Positions 6,909 to 12,157 of a stretch of DNA of 12,174 nucleotides are shown here, one piece after another. The stretch lies in NCBI RefSeq assembly GCF_015207245.1, contig NZ_JADEXF010000018.1, positions 1 to 12,174 on the forward strand, given 5' to 3'. Below the pieces are notes generated by a model. The model saw only the letters and a list, made by a program, of their open reading frames with translations, was not told the DNA's origin and ran no database searches. The number at the start of each line of letters is the position of its first letter. Position 1 is the first letter of the stretch. The DNA is from Nostoc cf. edaphicum LEGE 07299 (GTDB taxonomy: Bacteria; Cyanobacteriota; Cyanobacteriia; Cyanobacteriales; Nostocaceae). Both the position numbers and the translations under genes were made by a program.

Positions 6909-6946
6909 GGAAACAGTCACAGGGGCTAATCAGAGTTTTGTGCATT
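6909..6946. repeat. Direct repeat copy 2 (38 bp)
   Basis: Partner of 6781-6818, 128 bp away. This copy includes the last codons and the TAG (6926-6928) of the 64-aa gene. Confidence 0.75.
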
Positions 6947-7120
6947 TAACTTGACCTTGAAATACTGCCGCTTTAGTTTCGAGTCGCCCCGGTTGGCGTA
7001 GTGTTTGGAGCTTTCAAAAATAGTTATTAGTCCGCGTTTCTCCATCTCCTTAAAAAACCATTCCCATCGCTCCAAGTCGGATGGTGGCGCAGTGAATCGT
7101 AAATCGTTAATCTCACCCAT
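6926..7120 (-). CDS. Small protein of unknown function in the RHH operon
   Basis: A 64-residue protein from ATG 7120 (MGEINDLRF). The frame is open further up to 7144, but ATG 7120 overlaps the TGA of the preceding gene (ATGGGTGA) and has GGGGTGAT upstream, which favours it. Visible features are an aromatic, charged helix (DLERWEWFFKEMEKRGLI) and a basic C-terminal strand pair (KHYANRGDSKLKRQYFKVKL). This might be a small winged or nucleic-acid-binding fold, but I recognise no family. The 8-bp overlap makes it the translational partner of the RHH/coiled-coil protein. Confidence 0.65.
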   Translation of the reverse strand: MGEINDLRFTAPPSDLERWEWFFKEMEKRGLITIFESSKHYANRGDSKLKRQYFKVKLNAQNSD

Positions 7121-7559
7121 TATCATCACCCCAGCTGATTGCATCTAAAAACTCAACAGCATCATTCTCCCAGGTTTCTCGCTGTCTAGACTGTCTAGCC
7201 TGACTATCTTCTGCAACTATCACTATGTTGGGAGGGTCGAGGACATCCAAGCGTGACTCAATCAGAGCGATCGCTTGTGCTAGTGCGGCAATTTGTTTTC
7301 TATCCTTCCTAACCTCACCCATCAAACTTATTTGAATATCAACTATTCGCCGCTTCAGTTCGTCTACCTCTGGCTTAGTGACAGCTGGTTTAGGTTGGGT
7401 AGATTGGGTAGCAAGGTGAACTGTCAGGCGATTTTTCAAGGCATCCAAAACAAACTCTTTGAGAGAAATACGTTCATCCTGTGCCCGTGTCTTGACAATC
7501 TCAAGTAATTCTTTCTCCCCTTCACCATCAAACTTGATGTTTAATTGTGGTCGGCTCAT
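7113..7559 (-). CDS. Ribbon-helix-helix DNA-binding protein with coiled-coil tail
   Basis: A 148-residue protein from ATG 7559. Residues 3-47 (PQLNIKFDGEGEKELLEIVK followed by the second helix ISLKEFVLDALKNRL) have the beta-helix-helix layout of RHH/Arc-like DNA-binding domains used in plasmid partition and copy control. A Pro-rich hinge leads to a coiled coil at about 62-112 (VDELKRRIVDIQISLMGEVR) and an acidic C-terminus. The frame is open upstream to TTG 7634, overlapping the preceding gene, but the RHH fold begins exactly at MSRPQLN, and the inverted repeat at 7568-7589 sits just before that start. Target and partner are unknown; dimeric binding to its own leader is a reasonable guess. 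Confidence 0.7.
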   Translation of the reverse strand: MSRPQLNIKFDGEGEKELLEIVKTRAQDERISLKEFVLDALKNRLTVHLATQSTQPKPAVTKPEVDELKRRIVDIQISLMGEVRKDRKQIAALAQAIALIESRLDVLDPPNIVIVAEDSQARQSRQRETWENDAVEFLDAISWGDDNG

Positions 7560-7567
7560 GGCTAGAC

Positions 7568-7589
7568 TTGGGTAGCTTTGTCTACCCAA
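7568..7589. promoter_or_regulatory. Inverted repeat upstream of an RHH gene, candidate operator
   Basis: TTGGGTAG (7568-7575) and CTACCCAA (7582-7589) are perfect arms around a 6-nt spacer. The site fills the 31-bp gap between the 72-aa gene and the RHH gene, 9 bp before its ATG. An RHH dimer-of-dimers could bind here and control its own synthesis; alternatively the mRNA hairpin could hide the start. Confidence 0.5.
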
Positions 7590-7590
7590 A

Positions 7591-7809
7591 TCATAACTTA
7601 TTGCGTTCTTCCTTGGGGTTATCGTAGGCATCAATAGCCGCTTCTAACAATACATCCTGTAATTTTTCTAGTGACTCAATTGCCTGCGTTATACCAGCAT
7701 AAGCACCATTCAAACAATTTGCAGCTTCATCATTTTCAGGTTGAACCGTTAAAATTTTTCTCTGAATTTCAGATAGTGTTTCAACGTGTTTTTTGATTTG
7801 ATAACTCAT
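7591..7809 (-). CDS. Small helical protein of unknown function
   Basis: A 72-residue acidic protein, predicted nearly all helical (IKKHVETLSEIQRKIL, then GAYAGITQAIESLEKLQDVL). ATG 7809 has an excellent ribosome site (GGGAGGGG 8 nt upstream) and overlaps the TGA of the preceding RHH gene (ATGA). The order, RHH protein then small helical protein, would suit a DNA-binding antitoxin with partner or a partition accessory, but nothing in the sequence fixes the role. Confidence 0.65.
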   Translation of the reverse strand: MSYQIKKHVETLSEIQRKILTVQPENDEAANCLNGAYAGITQAIESLEKLQDVLLEAAIDAYDNPKEERNKL

Positions 7810-7982
7810 TGTGATCGCCCCTCCCTATCCCTGATTTCACTCTTCATCTTCTGCTCAACCCATTCTGAAAAATCACCATCAAAGCCGGAGTCTTCCAGTA
7901 TTCGCAATAGCTTACGATGCAGAACTTTATCTATATATATAGTTGTCTGCCTGTAATTTGGATGCGATCGCTTGACGTACAT
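7806..7982 (-). CDS. 58-residue ribbon-helix-helix protein, first gene of the minus-strand series
   Basis: This short frame (MYVKRSHPNY, then RQTTIYIDKVLHRKLLRILE, FDGDFSEWVEQKMKSEIRDR) is a typical Arc/CopG-type RHH domain: a basic N-terminal arm, the strand RQTTIYID that contacts DNA in dimers, helix 1, a turn, and helix 2 beginning at the FSEW cap. The whole protein is the domain. It starts at ATG 7982 and its TGA overlaps the next ATG. As the promoter-proximal gene it is the best candidate for a repressor of the operon that runs from here to 5375. The -10-like GATAAT lies about 12 nt upstream of the start, too close to be a certain promoter. Confidence 0.7.
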   Translation of the reverse strand: MYVKRSHPNYRQTTIYIDKVLHRKLLRILEDSGFDGDFSEWVEQKMKSEIRDREGRSQ

Positions 7983-8049
7983 TGCTGAAGCTAATTATCA
8001 GGAAGCTGCTGATCGTGCTGATGAAAGCAGGACAGACAAAGAAATTTAA
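7957..8049 (+). pseudogene. Possible 3' remnant of a plus-strand gene
   Basis: Plus-strand codons CGC TTG ACG TAC through to TAA (8047-8049) read LTYIAEANYQEAADRADESR and end TDKEI. The stretch is hydrophilic and helical and looks like a genuine C-terminus rather than random frame. It has no start codon or upstream body, as its left side runs into the RHH gene. Low certainty. Confidence 0.25.
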
Positions 8050-8116
8050 GAGCTACAGCTTCGCAATTTCCTTGCGCGATAATGGCTAGCAGCCAGGGGC
8101 ATAAACTGATTGATAA

Positions 8117-8478
8117 TTATGTCTGGTGCTGTAATTGCTTGCTTGCTTCAATGAGTGCTGAGAAGTTTTCAAGTTGCAGCGTATTAAACTTGATAATTCC
8201 AATAATTCCAAAAAATTGAGTATCATTCATAAACGATTGGTCAGCTTGGGCAGTTGCCTTTTGTCCCCACAATAGCTCTAACCGTAGCATTCGCCACAAA
8301 CCCAAGCGGTGAATTTCTTGCCCAAGAATGAGAAAATCACCGTCATTGTTCGTAAAACTGTCTGTCTTTGACTGTAGGGTTGAATTGTTCCTGAAAGCAT
8401 TAAAGTTTCTCTGACACCAATATTTGCTACCATTTCCAGATTAACCCACAAAGTGTAATCGCCTGCGGCGAGAGTAGC
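8117..8478 (-). pseudogene. Frameshifted gene of unknown function
   Basis: Two minus-strand frames join near 8345-8365. The upstream frame (from about 8478) reads ATLAAGDYTLWVNLEMVANI, GVRETLMLSGTIQPYSQRQT and then degenerates. The downstream frame takes over as FTNNDGDFLILGQEIHRLGL, WRMLRLELLWGQKATAQADQ, and ends ASKQLQHQT at 8117. Each half has codon use and residue patterns like real protein, and together they form about 120 residues. There is no start codon after the TGA at 8479-8481, so the gene is also 5'-truncated. I do not recognise the family. Confidence 0.5.
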
Positions 8479-8600
8479 TCATCGCCCCATTATGCTCACA
8501 AGTGCGTTGTTTTTTGTGCAGATAATATACAATCCATTTTTACAACTCTAGCCTTTTAGGGGGCATAACGAAACAGCTATAACTGCCTTCCTATCATATA

Positions 8601-8689
8601 TATACTTAATGCAGTAATGCAGTAATGCAGTTTTTTGGCTAAATTCTCTGACTGTAATAAGCCCTCAATACACGTTTTTAAGTTATACT
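8601..8689 (+). promoter_or_regulatory. Candidate promoter elements upstream of parA
   Basis: Two TATACT hexamers (8601-8606 and 8684-8689), each followed at once by repeat-like text (TATACTTAATGCA and TATACTTACTGCA), look like -10 boxes overlapped by the partition repeats. No convincing -35 box is visible. If correct, binding of the RHH protein to the repeats would block RNA polymerase. The stretch 8482-8600 shows nothing else that I can name. Confidence 0.4.
8607..8630 (+). repeat. Iteron cluster 1: three TAATGCAG units
   Basis: Three exact head-to-tail copies of the 8-mer TAATGCAG at 8607, 8615 and 8623, 109 bp upstream of the parA start. The same unit occurs in clusters 2 and 3. Confidence 0.85.
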
Positions 8690-8737
8690 TACTGCATCAA
8701 TTCAGTAATGCAGTAATGCAGTAATGCAGTAATGCAG
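8689..8737 (+). repeat. Iteron cluster 2: four TAATGCAG units plus variants, abutting parA
   Basis: Four exact copies start at 8706, 8714, 8722 and 8730, with a degenerate one at 8698-8705 (CAATTCAG) and one inverted unit (TTACTGCAT, 8689-8697). The last unit ends one base before the parA ATG, so the array replaces the ribosome-binding region. Tandem short direct repeats of this kind are the binding sites of RHH partition proteins, which both mark the centromere and repress the par promoter. Confidence 0.85.
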
Positions 8738-8738
8738 T

Positions 8739-9383
8739 ATGACAGTAATTGCCCTTGTCAATCAAAAAGGGGGCTGCTCAAAATCTACCTCTGCCGTTCA
8801 TTTAACGTGCTGGTTATCCCGTAAAGGTCACAAAGTCCATTTGCTAGATGCTGACGCTCAACGTAGCAGCTCAATTTGGCTTCAGTCGATGGATGATATC
8901 AAAATTCCTACAACTGTGCTGCAATCACCTGATGATCTCTTAGAGCAAATCCCAGAGTTAGCAGCGCAATGTGACCATCTAATAATAGATGGCCCAGCCG
9001 GTTTGTCTGAAGCCAGCAGAGCAATATTATTTAGAGCCGATCTAGCTGTAGTTCCCTGTCAGCCCACAGGGTTAGATTTACAGTCAGCAAGTGACGCTGT
9101 GCGATTAATCAGACAAGCTCAGTCTGTGCGAGGTGGTGCGCCCCAAGCCGCTATATTCATCAGTCGTGCTGTTAAGGGTACAAAATTATTAGGTGAAGCG
9201 ATCGCACTTCTATCTAAATCCAAAGAAGCGACGGTACTAAAAACTGTGATTCACCAGAAACAAGCGATCGCAGATACTTTTGGTCAAGCTGCAACAATTT
9301 GGGATTTACCTGGCCGTCAAGCGGCAGAGTCAGCACGGGAGTATGAGCGACTGTTTAAAGAAATCCTGGGGATGCTGTCATGA
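8739..9383 (+). CDS. parA: ParA/ParF-type partition ATPase
   Basis: A 214-residue protein of the small (type Ib, ParF-like) ParA class, with no N-terminal DNA-binding domain. Motifs: deviant Walker A NQKGGCSKST at residues 8-17, with the signature Lys near its beginning; Walker A' LLDADAQRSS at about 35-44; Walker B-like HLIIDGPAG at about 80-88; and the downstream VVPCQPTGLD segment. Such ATPases form ATP-dependent dimers that coat the nucleoid and move plasmid copies with the help of a centromere-binding partner. The Walker A has Ser where Gly usually stands (KGGxGKTT becomes KGGCSKST). The start lies directly after the iteron array, with no Shine-Dalgarno, and the stop overlaps the RHH partner gene (ATGA). 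Confidence 0.92.
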   Translation: MTVIALVNQKGGCSKSTSAVHLTCWLSRKGHKVHLLDADAQRSSSIWLQSMDDIKIPTTVLQSPDDLLEQIPELAAQCDHLIIDGPAGLSEASRAILFRADLAVVPCQPTGLDLQSASDAVRLIRQAQSVRGGAPQAAIFISRAVKGTKLLGEAIALLSKSKEATVLKTVIHQKQAIADTFGQAATIWDLPGRQAAESAREYERLFKEILGMLS

Positions 9384-9739
9384 CTGCCAAAAAGCGAAAG
9401 CCCCTAGATGATGCCCTTGCCCATGAGTTTGTTTATGGTTCCCAAAGCCAGGAGACTGCAAACTCAGACACTCAAAGCGAGACTCAGCCAACACTAGAGC
9501 AAGAACCTGTACCACAATCTACATTACCTATATCACCTATATCTACCCCGCAACCAGCTAAGTTTAATCTCATGTCTGAACTTCAACAACCTTCTAAAGA
9601 GCCAACAATCAGACTAACTGTTGACTTGCCTGAATCAATGCACCGTAAGTTATCTGTGCTGGCAGCTAAGACAAGCAGGAAAAAGGTTGAGATTGTGCGG
9701 CTTCTGTTGGATGAAGCACTTAAGGATGTAGAAGAGTAA
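9380..9739 (+). CDS. RHH centromere-binding partition protein, partner of ParA
   Basis: A 119-residue protein. Residues 1-70 are a flexible Gln/Ser/Thr/Pro-rich arm beginning MTAKKRKPLDDALAHEF, as expected for the segment by which ParG-like proteins touch and stimulate ParA. Residues 75-119 (TIRLTVDLPESMHRKLSVLA, then KTSRKKVEIVRLLLDEAL) are a clear RHH domain. The ATG overlaps the parA stop (ATGA), with GGGGATG upstream, giving coupled, balanced synthesis. Its proposed DNA target is TAATGCAG: copies lie upstream of parA and one begins on its own TAA. The name ParB or ParG would be functional, not by homology, so I leave the symbol empty. Confidence 0.85.
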   Translation: MTAKKRKPLDDALAHEFVYGSQSQETANSDTQSETQPTLEQEPVPQSTLPISPISTPQPAKFNLMSELQQPSKEPTIRLTVDLPESMHRKLSVLAAKTSRKKVEIVRLLLDEALKDVEE

Positions 9740-9764
9740 TGCAGTAATTAATGCAGTAATGCAG
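9737..9764 (+). repeat. Iteron cluster 3: three TAATGCAG units downstream of the RHH gene
   Basis: Exact copies at 9737-9744 (its TAA is the stop codon of the RHH gene), 9749-9756 and 9757-9764, with a 4-bp insertion between the first and second. Same unit and orientation as the upstream clusters. Confidence 0.85.
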
Positions 9765-9788
9765 TATTTAAGTAAATAAGTATTTATG

Positions 9789-9820
9789 AGGCGATCCGGT
9801 TGTGATAACTGTGATCGCCT
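9789..9820. terminator. Hairpin after the par genes, probable terminator
   Basis: AGGCGATC (9789-9796) pairs with GATCGCCT (9813-9820) across a 16-nt loop that can itself pair weakly (GTT with AAC). GAAATTTTC follows. Placed 50 bp after the RHH gene, it is a plausible end of the par transcript, though the T-run is short. Confidence 0.45.
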
Positions 9821-9895
9821 GAAATTTTCGAGCGAGGAAATCTGCTGTGGCTGTTGCTTAATCATGATGCTCCGATGATTCTTAGAGGATGGGAA

Positions 9896-10159
9896 GGAGC
9901 GATCGCATAACCGTAATACTTGACTCAGCCTATGATGGTGGTGCATTGGTGATGGATAATGTAGAATACTTTTAGTGGTATGAATATTCATCCTTTAGGG
10001 TAGGTTATGCAAAGAATCCTAAAATATGGAGCGATTGCATAACCGTAATACTTGACTCAGCCTATGATAGTGGTGTATTGGTGATGGATAATGTAGAATA
10101 CTTGTAGTGGTATGCATATTCATCTTTTAAAGCAGGTTATCCAAAGAATCCTAAAATAT
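9896..10159. repeat. 132-bp tandem duplication
   Basis: Two head-to-tail copies, 9896-10027 and 10028-10159, differ at 10 positions by my count, mostly transitions, with no indel. Each holds GCATAACCGTAATACTTGAC near the left and GGTTAT(G/C)C near the right; in copy 1 GCATAACC (9905-9912) and GGTTATGC (10003-10010) are perfect inverted arms. Copy 1 also has the palindrome ATGAATATTCAT (9980-9991). No reading frame is kept open in both copies, so a noncoding role or neutral duplication is likely. This fills most of the 500 bp between the par genes and the next gene. Confidence 0.9.
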
Positions 10160-10237
10160 ACTCCTTAAAGCAGAGTCAATTTTAGAATCTTTAGTGAAGA
10201 ATATAAATGTAAGGTTTGGAGTTCAATAATCGAAAAA

Positions 10238-10513
10238 ATGAAAGAAAAGCAACCAGATTCCAGCAAGATTCAAAGTATCCAAGTAGAAGTAGGTCGTCCA
10301 AGTGTAGCAAAAACTACAATTTCTCTTCCAAAGCCAGAATTAGAAAAACTGAAAAAATACGCAAAGGAAACGGGAATTTCTTTCAGTGAAGCAATCGAGC
10401 AGGCTATCAAAGTAGATGAGCTAATTCGTGAACACATGAATAAAGGGGGAGCAATTTATTTTGAGAGTCCAGATAGCGATGAACTAATTAAGATTGAGAT
10501 ATCTCGTGGTTAA
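10238..10513 (+). CDS. Ribbon-helix-helix (CopG-like) regulator or antitoxin
   Basis: A 91-residue protein. A polar N-terminal arm (MKEKQPDSSKIQSIQVEVGR) leads to an RHH core at about 25-58: strand KTTISLPK, helix 1 PELEKLKKYAKETG, helix 2 SFSEAIEQAIKVDELIREH. The C-terminal strands GAIYFESPDS and ELIKIEIS could bind a partner or form an added sheet. Genes of this kind regulate their own operon, sometimes as antitoxins. The next gene starts 17 bp downstream and is probably cotranscribed. The ribosome site is poor (only A-rich text before ATG). The gene is much more AT-rich than parA. Confidence 0.75.
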   Translation: MKEKQPDSSKIQSIQVEVGRPSVAKTTISLPKPELEKLKKYAKETGISFSEAIEQAIKVDELIREHMNKGGAIYFESPDSDELIKIEISRG

Positions 10514-10530
10514 AAGAGGAGCAAATGTAT

Positions 10531-10782
10531 ATGAACTTTCCACTAATAGCTTTTATCTCAATCTTAAAAAAGCCTTTGCCGAAGGCTTTGGCATATTTTC
10601 TTTTTTCAAGGCTTCCAGATGTTAATAAAGAAGAGAAAAAACCAAAATCAATAGATATAAAAAAAACTCCAACTTCTAAGCAGCAATTTTTGGCAAACTA
10701 TAAAATTTCTCAATCTGTTGATGGGCAAAATGGACATATACCTGTCAAGGCTACGCATTACAAGAAGCTGAAAGAAAAATAA
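10531..10782 (+). CDS. Small basic protein with hydrophobic N-terminus, function unknown
   Basis: An 83-residue protein from ATG 10531, chosen because AGGAG (10517-10521) is 9 nt upstream; the in-frame ATG at 10525 would add two residues but sits only 3 nt from AGGAG. The N-terminal 24 residues are hydrophobic with basic residues (MNFPLIAFISILKKPLPKAL), possibly a membrane-associated amphipathic segment. The remainder is Lys-rich and polar (VNKEEKKPKSIDIKKTPTSK). I recognise no family. Position after an RHH gene makes a small membrane-acting toxin or an accessory protein conceivable, but this is only context. Confidence 0.55.
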   Translation: MNFPLIAFISILKKPLPKALAYFLFSRLPDVNKEEKKPKSIDIKKTPTSKQQFLANYKISQSVDGQNGHIPVKATHYKKLKEK

Positions 10783-10869
10783 TTGAGTAAAGTCTATTCT
10801 TAAAACTCATACGTGCATTAAGAAAACTTTGTCGTTTCAGGCTTTCAGAACTAACTTCATGAGGTTTAT

Positions 10870-11019
10870 ATGAGTAAGGAACAGATCCTGGTCTCTGTAT
10901 TTGCAGCAACCTTCATTACTGTAGCTTCTCTATCAGTGATAGACCCATCAGCTAGGACAATACTCTATGAGTTTTCAAAGTTGTTCTTAGCTGGTTATGT
11001 AGGTTACTTGCTCAGATAA
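10870..11019 (+). CDS. 49-residue predicted membrane protein
   Basis: The frame reads MSKEQILVSVFAATFITVAS, then LSVIDPSARTILYEFSKLFL and AGYVGYLLR. It has a hydrophobic helix at residues 6-24 and a second hydrophobic stretch at about 31-48. GAGG 5 nt before ATG 10870 gives a usable ribosome site, and the stop is followed by a new intergenic stretch. It could be a structural small membrane protein or a type I-like toxin; there is no recognisable family. Codon use resembles the two genes before it. Confidence 0.5.
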   Translation: MSKEQILVSVFAATFITVASLSVIDPSARTILYEFSKLFLAGYVGYLLR

Positions 11020-11091
11020 AAGCTTCCAGTTTGACTAAAATGAAGACAGATCACTTCTACAATTTCCTTGTTGACTTGTGGCACTGATGTA

Positions 11092-11187
11092 TTAGTAATT
11101 CTCAAAAGAATAATAGGTTGCACGGTACTCGGTTTTTCCCTCGATTACACGAGTTTCGATAACTGGTACAATTTGTGTTTCCTTCAT
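11092..11187 (-). CDS. Possible 31-residue small protein
   Basis: Minus-strand frame MKETQIVPVIETRVIEGKTE followed by YRATYYSFENY. The strand-like alternation and aromatic end look less random than most frames of this size, but there is only a weak purine-rich site upstream (AAGAAG) and no neighbour overlap. In the stretch 11020-11335 this is the only candidate gene. Confidence 0.3.
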   Translation of the reverse strand: MKETQIVPVIETRVIEGKTEYRATYYSFENY

Positions 11188-11217
11188 GTTGTTAATGCTT
11201 CTTAAAATTGAAAATTT

Positions 11218-11247
11218 AAAGCGATCGCGCCCTCACGATCGCCTTTT
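11218..11247. terminator. HIP1-based hairpin, possible bidirectional terminator
   Basis: GCGATCG (11221-11227) pairs with CGATCGC (11236-11242) over 8 nt. CCTTTTG follows on the plus strand, and on the minus strand the hairpin leads into TTTAAATTTTC. It lies downstream of the minus-strand pair that ends at 11336. Confidence 0.5.
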
Positions 11248-11296
11248 GCTCTAAGACAATTGTTAGTTGAGAGCAGCAGTGATCGCACCCCCAACC

Positions 11297-11328
11297 CGCG
11301 TAGGCAAAGCCCGCCGCAGGCATCGCCC
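11297..11328 (-). repeat. GC-rich dispersed repeat
   Basis: CGCGTAGGCAAAGCCCGCCG followed by CAGGCATCGCCC is a motif (GCGATGCCTGCGGCGGGC on the other strand) repeated many times between genes in Nostocales. Its GC content stands out from the AT-rich surroundings. A short related text (GCCTGCGGCGAGAG) occurs at 8461. Confidence 0.55.
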
Positions 11329-11335
11329 TTTTCCT

Positions 11336-11539
11336 CTATGAAAAATTACTACTTCTTACCTGTTCTAAGAAAGTAGGTAATGAAGATTTCAATGAACTAT
11401 TTACCACAATCTCCTTCCTTTTCACCTTCTGAAGGATAATTCTGGTTGTTGCACAAGCCTCATCAAATGAGCAATCAAGCTGGTCTTTAACCATAAAAAC
11501 TAGCTTGGTCATCTCGTCTAAAACTTCAGTGCTATACAT
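11336..11539 (-). CDS. Small helical protein of unknown function
   Basis: A 67-residue protein: MYSTEVLDEMTKLVFMVKDQ, then LDCSFDEACATTRIILQKVK and a polar tail. The first 45 residues form two probable amphipathic helices. AAGGGGAACAG before ATG 11539 is a strong ribosome site. It follows the 202-aa gene by only 9 bp and is thus its operon partner. No family recognised. Confidence 0.65.
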   Translation of the reverse strand: MYSTEVLDEMTKLVFMVKDQLDCSFDEACATTRIILQKVKRKEIVVNSSLKSSLPTFLEQVRSSNFS

Positions 11540-11548
11540 CTGTTCCCC

Positions 11549-12157
11549 TTAATTAAGTGCTGTGTTAATCGCATCCGTGATTTTTTGATGTTCCAAGTTT
11601 CTAACATACAGCGCCGCCGTTGTCCCAGCTTCAGCAATGATCGTGAACAGTGCGGGGGAGTCTGGTTTCGCCTTGGTTAGATACAACAAAACTTTGATTA
11701 AATTATCCTCTGGATTTTCCTTCTCAAGTTCTTTTAGAGCATCGTAATTAGTTCTGGAAGCTAGCGCGAGATGATGATATTCAGTTTGGGGCGTGAGGAA
11801 TCTTAGAATGTTTTGGGTTGCATTACCTACTGGATCACTGGAATCAAAAGCGATCGCATTTCCATCACTGATTTTATCTAAGGTCTTCACCTGCGCGTGG
11901 TCAGCAGCAGCGTTGGTCGCGGCGGATAAAAGCTTGCGTAGAGCAGGGTTGGTGCTTGTTGCACTGACCAGAAAACCCAGGCATTTACAGTAAAAATCCC
12001 TGAGATGACTGGCGTTAATTTTTTTAACTGCGATCGCATCACCCTTTTTGTATTGCTCTAATGCCTGACGTTGCCATTCATCAGTTGGTTCGCCCAATAC
12101 CTCAAAAATTGTGTTGATTGCTAGTTCAACGTTGGGGGTAGTAGCCGTTGTAGTCAT
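11549..12157 (-). CDS. 202-residue helical protein of unknown function
   Basis: ATG 12157 has AGGAGTTAGAA immediately upstream, a near-ideal ribosome site. The protein is soluble and mostly helical, with no signal peptide or membrane segment: an N-terminal Thr-rich leader (MTTTATTPNVELAINTIFEV), a region GDAIAVKKINASHLRDFYCK, an Ala-rich stretch LLSAATNAAADHAQVKTL, and a C-terminal IIAEAGTTAALYVRNLEHQK. I do not recognise it. The 67-aa gene lies 9 bp downstream. Two HIP1 sites lie inside the gene, showing that it has long been in cyanobacterial DNA. Confidence 0.75.
   Translation of the reverse strand: MTTTATTPNVELAINTIFEVLGEPTDEWQRQALEQYKKGDAIAVKKINASHLRDFYCKCLGFLVSATSTNPALRKLLSAATNAAADHAQVKTLDKISDGNAIAFDSSDPVGNATQNILRFLTPQTEYHHLALASRTNYDALKELEKENPEDNLIKVLLYLTKAKPDSPALFTIIAEAGTTAALYVRNLEHQKITDAINTALN

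Noticed and set aside
7113..7634. Longer version of the RHH gene starting at TTG 7634
   Set aside because: The added 25 residues overlap the preceding gene, show no domain, and the RHH fold begins at ATG 7559; kept only as an alternative.
3954..8100. Shared GGCTGCTAGCC text at about 3955 and 8085 (other strand)
   Set aside because: Only 11 bp are shared and the text is self-complementary, so chance or convergent hairpins explain it better than an attachment site.
8607..8737. Repeat clusters as a CRISPR array
   Set aside because: Units are 8 bp, head to tail and without spacers; they fit partition iterons beside parA.
9650..9991. 113-codon minus-strand frame with His run
   Set aside because: It lies across the RHH gene, iteron cluster 3 and the 132-bp repeat; composition is not protein-like.
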